Assembly: GCA_002293585.1 (NCBI GenBank)
Contig: DBDM01000017.1
Span: 1-10,189, forward strand
Length of the DNA: 10,189 nucleotides
Direction of reading: 5' to 3'
Origin: Bacteroidales bacterium UBA932
GTDB taxonomy: Bacteria > Bacteroidota > Bacteroidia > Bacteroidales > UBA932
Shown here in pieces: positions 6,162 to 10,189 of the stretch. Below the pieces are notes generated by a model that saw only the letters and a list, made by a program, of their open reading frames with translations, was not told where the DNA came from and ran no database searches. Both the position numbers and the translations under genes were made by a program. Position 1 is the first letter of the stretch; every line of letters starts with the position of its first letter.

Positions 6162-6190
6162 ATTAAAACCCTTCACCCTTTTACCTTCCA

Positions 6191-6213
6191 ACGACGCGCA
6201 AGCGCGGCGCTAC
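6191..6213 (-). repeat. GC-rich palindromic repeat at the topA stop codon
   Basis: On the coding strand this reads GTAGCGC, CGCG, CTTG, CGCG, TCGT. The TAG inside the opening GTAG is the topA stop codon itself, so the gene ends within the repeat. It can fold into a short CGCG/CGCG stem with a 4-nt loop, extendable past one mismatch. It shares the GTAGCG start, the CGCG core and the CGT end with the element after gldK (2287-2310). No T-tract follows it; the next bases are the inverted heptamer phrase TGGAAGGTAAAAGGG. Confidence 0.65.
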
Positions 6214-8633
6214 TTTTTCGCCTTAGCGGTTTTAACAGTTTTGGCGGCAGGTGTTTTTTTCGTTACAGTCTTCGCCTTCACTGCGGACTTGGACTTCGTT
6301 GCGGCACGACGCGCCGTTGCTTTCGGCTTGGCGGCGCCGTCTTTGTCCTTGGCCTGGGCGGCGATGATCGCCCGGCAATCATCCAATGTCAATCCTGCAG
6401 GATCCGTTCCTTTGGGTATCCGGTAGTTCGCTCCTGCATGGGCGATGTAAGGGCCGAAGCGGCCGTTGAGTACCTGGATATCCTCCTCTTCAAAGACCTT
6501 AATATATTTATCGCGCTCTTTCCGGCGTTTTTCTTCTATCAACTCAATAGCGCGTTCAATGGTTACCGTGTAGGGACTGTCTTCTTTTTTCAAAGACACA
6601 AAAACCTTGCCGTGGCGGACATAAGGGCCGAAACGCCCTACGGCGGCCACTACCTCCTCCCCTTCGTATTCGCCCACCGGACGCGGCAGTTCAAAAAGTT
6701 TCAACGCTTCTTCCAGTGTGATGGACTCGATCAGTTGGCCTTTCTGCAAACCGGAAAATTGCTTACGCTCATCGTCGGCCTCGCCTAACTGGGCGATGGG
6801 GCCGAAACGGCCGATGCGCACCGACACTTGTTTCCCGGTCTTGGGGTCGACCCCAAGCACCCGCTCGGCATTGGCCGGGCGCGACACTTCAAGGGTATCT
6901 TCCACGTCTTTATGGAAAGGTTTATAGAACTTCGCCAGCATTTTATTCCAGGTCAGTTTTCCTTCGGCAATATCATCGAACTCCTCCTCTACCTTGGCCG
7001 TAAACCCGTAGTCCATGATGTTTTGAAAGTGTTTCATCAGGAAGTCGTTCACCACGATACCGATATCGCTGGGGAACAGTTTGGCTTTCTCGGCGCCGGT
7101 GGTTTCCGTCAATACCTGCCGGGTCACCGCCTCTTTTTTCAGCACAAATTGTGTGTAGCTGCGTTGCACGCCGGGACGGTCTTCTTTCATCACATAGCCA
7201 CGGTTAATAATGGTAGAAATGGTGGGCGCATAGGTCGAGGGACGGCCGATGCCCAATTCTTCGAGTTTTTTTACAAGGCTGGCTTCGGTGTAGCGCGGCG
7301 GACGTTGTGAGAAGCGTTCCACCGCCGTAATTTCCTTAGCTGCCAAGGTCTGTTTTTCTTTTAAGGGGGGCAACAGGCCGCTGTCGGTCTTGTCGTCGGC
7401 CTCATCGTCGGAAGTTTCCATGTACACTTTCAGGAAACCGTCGAAGAGCAACACTTCACCGGTGGCCTGGAAGGTTTGCGGTGCGGTAGATACCGTGATA
7501 TTCACCGTAGTTTTCTCCAACTGTGCGTCGGCCATCTGTGAGGCGATGGTGCGCTTCCAGATCAGGTCATATAATTTCTTTTCCTGCGCCGTACCTTCAA
7601 TGGAAGCGTTTTCCATATAGGTAGGGCGAATGGCTTCGTGGGCCTCTTGCGCACCTTTCGACTTGGTGGCATATTGGCGTGTTTTGCCGTATTGTTTGCC
7701 GAAAAGGTTTTCAATGGTTTTGCGCGACGCATTGATTGCCAGTTCCGACAGGTTGGTGGAGTCGGTACGCATGTAGGTGATCAACCCCGCTTCGTAGAGG
7801 CGCTGCGCCACATTCATGGTCTGCGCCACCGAGAAACCAAAGCGGCGCGAGGCCTCCTGCTGCAAGGTAGACGTGGTGAAGGGCGCCGAGGGCGATTTCC
7901 TGGCCGGCTTTTTCTCAATGGATTGTATAGCGAAGTCGGCGGTTTTACATTTTTCTAAAAAGGCCTGGGTTTCTTTTTCCGTGGTGAAGCGTTCGGAGAG
8001 TTCCGCTTTCAGGCTGAATTTTTCGCCTTTCTCCGTGGGTTCGAACAAGGCGCCGACACGGAAAGCAGACGTGGCGTTGAAGGCCATCACTTCGCGTTCA
8101 CGTTCCACGATGAGGCGCACCGACACCGATTGCACACGTCCGGCGGAAAGCGAGGGTTTCACCTTTTTCCAAAGAATGGGCGACACTTCAAAACCCACCA
8201 GCCGGTCGAGTACGCGACGGGCCTGCTGCGCGTTGACCAAATTCATGTCCACCTGGCGGGGATGGTCTACCGCCTCTAAGATGGCGTTTTTTGTAATTTC
8301 GTGGAAAACAATACGTTTCGTCTTTTTAGCATCCAAATCCAGTACTTCCTGCAAGTGCCAGGCAATAGCCTCTCCCTCACGGTCTTCATCGGATGCCAGC
8401 CACACGGTCTTCGATTTTTTAGCCAATTTCTTCAACTCGTCCACTACCTTTACCTTATCATTGGAAATTTGATAATCGGGTGCAAAACCGTGTTCAATAT
8501 CAATACCCAATTGTTTTTTTACCAAATCGCGGATATGGCCGTAGCTGGACTTCACCAAGAAGTCTTTTCCTAAAAACTTCTCAATTGTCTTAGCCTTAGC
8601 CGGAGATTCCACGATGACCAAATTATCCTGCAT
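6210..8633 (-). CDS. topA: DNA topoisomerase I (type IA)
   Basis: TopA relaxes negative supercoils by single-strand passage. The 807-residue protein has the full type IA core. The TOPRIM domain (about 1-125) carries LVIVESPAKAKTIEKFLG and the acidic DEDREGEAIAWHL (82-94). The SAGRVQSVSVRLIVERE motif is at 163-179. The catalytic tyrosine is Tyr287 in GLITYMRTDSTNL, and ASLVKKLEELGIGRPSTYAPTI lies at 451-471. The C-terminal part lacks the tetracysteine zinc fingers of the E. coli enzyme. Instead it has three GRFGP repeats (about 608, 666, 724) and then a Lys/Ala-rich, histone-H1-like tail (about 762-807) likely to bind DNA. The start gives the family N-terminus without extension. A consensus -7/-33 promoter lies immediately upstream. 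The stop codon falls inside a palindromic repeat. Confidence 0.98.
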   Translation of the reverse strand: MQDNLVIVESPAKAKTIEKFLGKDFLVKSSYGHIRDLVKKQLGIDIEHGFAPDYQISNDKVKVVDELKKLAKKSKTVWLASDEDREGEAIAWHLQEVLDLDAKKTKRIVFHEITKNAILEAVDHPRQVDMNLVNAQQARRVLDRLVGFEVSPILWKKVKPSLSAGRVQSVSVRLIVEREREVMAFNATSAFRVGALFEPTEKGEKFSLKAELSERFTTEKETQAFLEKCKTADFAIQSIEKKPARKSPSAPFTTSTLQQEASRRFGFSVAQTMNVAQRLYEAGLITYMRTDSTNLSELAINASRKTIENLFGKQYGKTRQYATKSKGAQEAHEAIRPTYMENASIEGTAQEKKLYDLIWKRTIASQMADAQLEKTTVNITVSTAPQTFQATGEVLLFDGFLKVYMETSDDEADDKTDSGLLPPLKEKQTLAAKEITAVERFSQRPPRYTEASLVKKLEELGIGRPSTYAPTISTIINRGYVMKEDRPGVQRSYTQFVLKKEAVTRQVLTETTGAEKAKLFPSDIGIVVNDFLMKHFQNIMDYGFTAKVEEEFDDIAEGKLTWNKMLAKFYKPFHKDVEDTLEVSRPANAERVLGVDPKTGKQVSVRIGRFGPIAQLGEADDERKQFSGLQKGQLIESITLEEALKLFELPRPVGEYEGEEVVAAVGRFGPYVRHGKVFVSLKKEDSPYTVTIERAIELIEEKRRKERDKYIKVFEEEDIQVLNGRFGPYIAHAGANYRIPKGTDPAGLTLDDCRAIIAAQAKDKDGAAKPKATARRAATKSKSAVKAKTVTKKTPAAKTVKTAKAKK

Positions 8634-8737
8634 ACTATCAAAGTTAGTTTTGTACTAAAAAAAATACAAAGTAAGTCATAAAATAAGGTATAATCCAAAT
8701 TTTTTGCACAATTTTGTACTTTAATTTGTAAAATCGT
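8634..8737. promoter_or_regulatory. Divergent promoter region between topA and the PBP gene
   Basis: This 104-bp AT-rich gap separates two divergent start codons and must hold both promoters. The topA promoter is listed separately. For the plus-strand PBP gene a perfect -7 match, TAGTTTTG, lies at 8645-8652 and overlaps the topA -7 box on the other strand, but has no -33 partner. Weaker one-mismatch boxes are CAATTTTG (8709-8716) and TTAATTTG (8721-8728). None has a well-spaced TTTG, so the PBP promoter remains unresolved. Confidence 0.6.
8639..8670 (-). promoter_or_regulatory. Predicted topA promoter (TTTG, 20-bp spacer, TAACTTTG)
   Basis: On the minus strand TTTG (8670-8667) is followed by exactly 20 bases and then TAACTTTG (8646-8639), matching the Bacteroidota primary-sigma consensus TTTG-N19-21-TAnnTTTG. 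The -7 box ends only 5 bases before the topA ATG. Transcription would then start at or next to the start codon, giving a leaderless or nearly leaderless mRNA. Confidence 0.55.
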
Positions 8738-10189
8738 ATGAAATTTAAACTCCCCGGAATCAAGAACCGTAAACGTTTTAACTGGTGGTTTGGAGTCATT
8801 ATATCCCTGCCATTCATTGTTTTAGCCGTTTCACTACTACTCGTCGGCAGCTTGGGTAACATCCCTTCTTTTGAAGAATTGGAGAATCCGAAAAGCAATA
8901 CGGCCACCCAGGTCATTTCGGAGGACGGTGTCCTGCTCGGTACTTTTCATATTGAAAATCGCTCGAACGTGACCTACGATGAACTTTCGCCTAACCTGGT
9001 ATATGCGCTGATCGCCACGGAGGACGTGCGTTTCCACAAGCATTCGGGTATAGACTTCCGCAGTTTGGGGCGTGTTATCGTGAAAACCCTCCTCGGCGGA
9101 CAAAGCAGGTCGGGCGGCGGCAGCACCATCTCGCAACAGTTGGCTAAAAACCTTTTCCCCCGCGATACCAGTTTGCGCAGGAATATTTCTGCAGCGCCGA
9201 AGATCGCCGCCGTTAAGTTGAAAGAATGGATCACGGCTGTGAAATTGGAACGCAATTATACGAAAGAAGAAATTATTGCCATGTATTTCAACACCGTAGC
9301 CTTCGGGAGCAATGCCTACGGCATCCGGTCGGCGGCGGCTACTTTCTTCGGCAAGCTACCTTCGCAACTCACTATCAATGAAGCAGCTCTGTTAGTAGGC
9401 GTAATTAACGCCCCAACGCGCTACAGCCCCATACGCAACCCCGAACGCGCCACGGAGCGGCGCAACCACGTGTTGTCGCAAATGAGCAAATACGGTTTTC
9501 TCGAAAAAAGCTATTGCGACAGTCTGTTAGTGCAGCCTATTGTACTGAATTTCATGCAACAAGACCAGAATGCCGGGCCTGCGCCTTACTTCCGCGAAAT
9601 GTTGCGCAAAATGATGGGCGCCGCCGAGCCGAAAAGGGAAAATTACCGGAACCGTTCCCACGATTATGCCGTTGACAGGAAAGAATGGGAAGAGAACCCG
9701 CTTTACGGCTGGATCCGTAAGAATCCCAAGCCTGACGGTTCGTGGTATGACCTCGACCGCGACGGGTTGAAAATTTACAGCACCGTGAACTCAAGAATGC
9801 AATATTATGCCGAACAGGCTGTGATCCAGCATTTAAAACAGGACTTACAACCTCTTTTCAGCGCCGAAGTGCGCCAGCACGAGCATCCGCCCTTTTCCGA
9901 CGACATTACCGTTGAACAGGTGGACGCCATTATGGAACAGGCCAAACGATGGAGCGACCGTTACCGTATCATGAAGTTAGCCGGCGCCACGCCCGAAGAG
10001 ATCGACAAATCCTTCCACACTAAGGTGAAAATGACCGTGTTCTCCTGGAATAAGGGACAAGTTGACACCGTGATGACCCCCTTGGATTCCATACGTTATT
10101 ATAAGTCAATGCTCCGCGCCGCTTTTGTGGCTATGGATGTGCAATCCGGAGAGGTACGCGCCTACGTGGGCGGGCCTAACTACCGTTAC
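8738..10189 (+). CDS. Class A penicillin-binding protein (PBP1A-like; GT51 glycosyltransferase/transpeptidase), partial
   Basis: This is a bifunctional peptidoglycan synthase, anchored in the inner membrane with its catalytic domains in the periplasm. The visible 484 codons run from ATG 8738 to the right edge with no stop. A short basic cytoplasmic segment precedes one transmembrane helix (about 15-38). The GT51 domain (about 55-235) has all its motifs: ATEDVRFHKHSGID with catalytic Glu95, GGGSTISQQLAKNLF (126-140), KLKEWITAVKLERNYTKEEII (160-180), and YFNTVAFGSNAYGIRSAAATFFGK (183-206). A linker of about 100 residues follows, then DGLKIYSTVNSRMQYYAEQAV (342-362), the entry to the transpeptidase half. 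AFVAMDVQSGEVRAYVGGPNY sits at the very edge. The SxxK catalytic serine is expected just beyond the window. The gene diverges from topA, and no Shine-Dalgarno site is evident. Confidence 0.96.
   Translation, partial: MKFKLPGIKNRKRFNWWFGVIISLPFIVLAVSLLLVGSLGNIPSFEELENPKSNTATQVISEDGVLLGTFHIENRSNVTYDELSPNLVYALIATEDVRFHKHSGIDFRSLGRVIVKTLLGGQSRSGGGSTISQQLAKNLFPRDTSLRRNISAAPKIAAVKLKEWITAVKLERNYTKEEIIAMYFNTVAFGSNAYGIRSAAATFFGKLPSQLTINEAALLVGVINAPTRYSPIRNPERATERRNHVLSQMSKYGFLEKSYCDSLLVQPIVLNFMQQDQNAGPAPYFREMLRKMMGAAEPKRENYRNRSHDYAVDRKEWEENPLYGWIRKNPKPDGSWYDLDRDGLKIYSTVNSRMQYYAEQAVIQHLKQDLQPLFSAEVRQHEHPPFSDDITVEQVDAIMEQAKRWSDRYRIMKLAGATPEEIDKSFHTKVKMTVFSWNKGQVDTVMTPLDSIRYYKSMLRAAFVAMDVQSGEVRAYVGGPNYRY

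Larger units (their letters stand above)
5630..6209. other. 580-bp non-coding repeat mosaic between topA and the arginase-like gene
   Basis: No convincing intact gene is present. An open frame on the minus strand from 5923 to 5690 exists mainly because the period-7 array encodes Pro/Phe/Thr-rich nonsense. From left to right the tract holds a period-8 array, a period-7 array, a short possible transposase stub, an AT-rich unique stretch (about 5880-6015), two more minor arrays, a dispersed GTCATTGCGAGG element between direct repeats, an inverted copy of part of the period-7 array, and the palindrome at the topA stop. Each is listed separately where supported. I could not identify a two-box promoter for the downstream arginase-like gene. 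Confidence 0.8.

Noticed and set aside
7816..8472. Plus-strand open frame of 218 codons, and others at 6828-7310 and 7638-7958
   Set aside because: They lie antisense to topA, whose protein is unmistakable over the whole span. Their translations are Arg/Ser/Phe-rich and match no family.
8644..9255. Minus-strand open frames at 8644-8916, 8837-9136 and 8974-9255, plus 9552-9794
   Set aside because: They are antisense to the PBP gene, which reads without interruption from 8738 to the right edge with all GT51 motifs.

Overview
The window looks like a chromosomal segment of a Bacteroidota bacterium, most likely order Bacteroidales. The main reason is the set of type IX secretion/gliding proteins (PorP/SprF, GldK/PorK, GldL/PorL, GldM/PorM), which are known only from this phylum. 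Supporting signs are TAnnTTTG-type -7 promoter boxes, weak or absent Shine-Dalgarno sites, and a TopA with glycine-rich GRFGP repeats in place of zinc fingers. I cannot place it at genus level.

Layout, left to right. Positions 1-4610 hold a minus-strand T9SS operon, transcribed porP > gldK > gldL > gldM. It leaves the window inside gldM, so a gldN/porN gene, if present, lies beyond the left edge. Positions 4694-5629 (minus) encode a degenerate formimidoylglutamase/arginase-fold protein that has lost the visible metal-binding motifs. Positions 5630-6209 are a 580-bp non-coding tract built almost wholly from short tandem arrays of period 7 or 8, a dispersed GTCATTGCGAGG-type element and a possible transposase stub. 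Positions 6210-8633 (minus) are topA. A 104-bp divergent promoter region follows, and from 8738 to the right edge (plus) runs the first 484 codons of a class A penicillin-binding protein.

How the genes work together. GldL and GldM form the inner-membrane, proton-driven motor of the T9SS. GldK is the outer-membrane-anchored periplasmic ring lipoprotein, and PorP is an outer-membrane beta-barrel partner. The arginase-like protein sits directly upstream of the operon. Because it appears catalytically dead, a structural or regulatory role is more likely than histidine catabolism. TopA and the PBP are housekeeping functions.

The most unusual material is non-coding: palindromic GC-rich repeats placed exactly at the stop codons of gldK and topA, a repeat-filled 147-bp gap inside the otherwise tight T9SS operon, and the repeat mosaic between topA and the arginase-like gene. 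I found no tRNA, rRNA, CRISPR array or complete insertion sequence.
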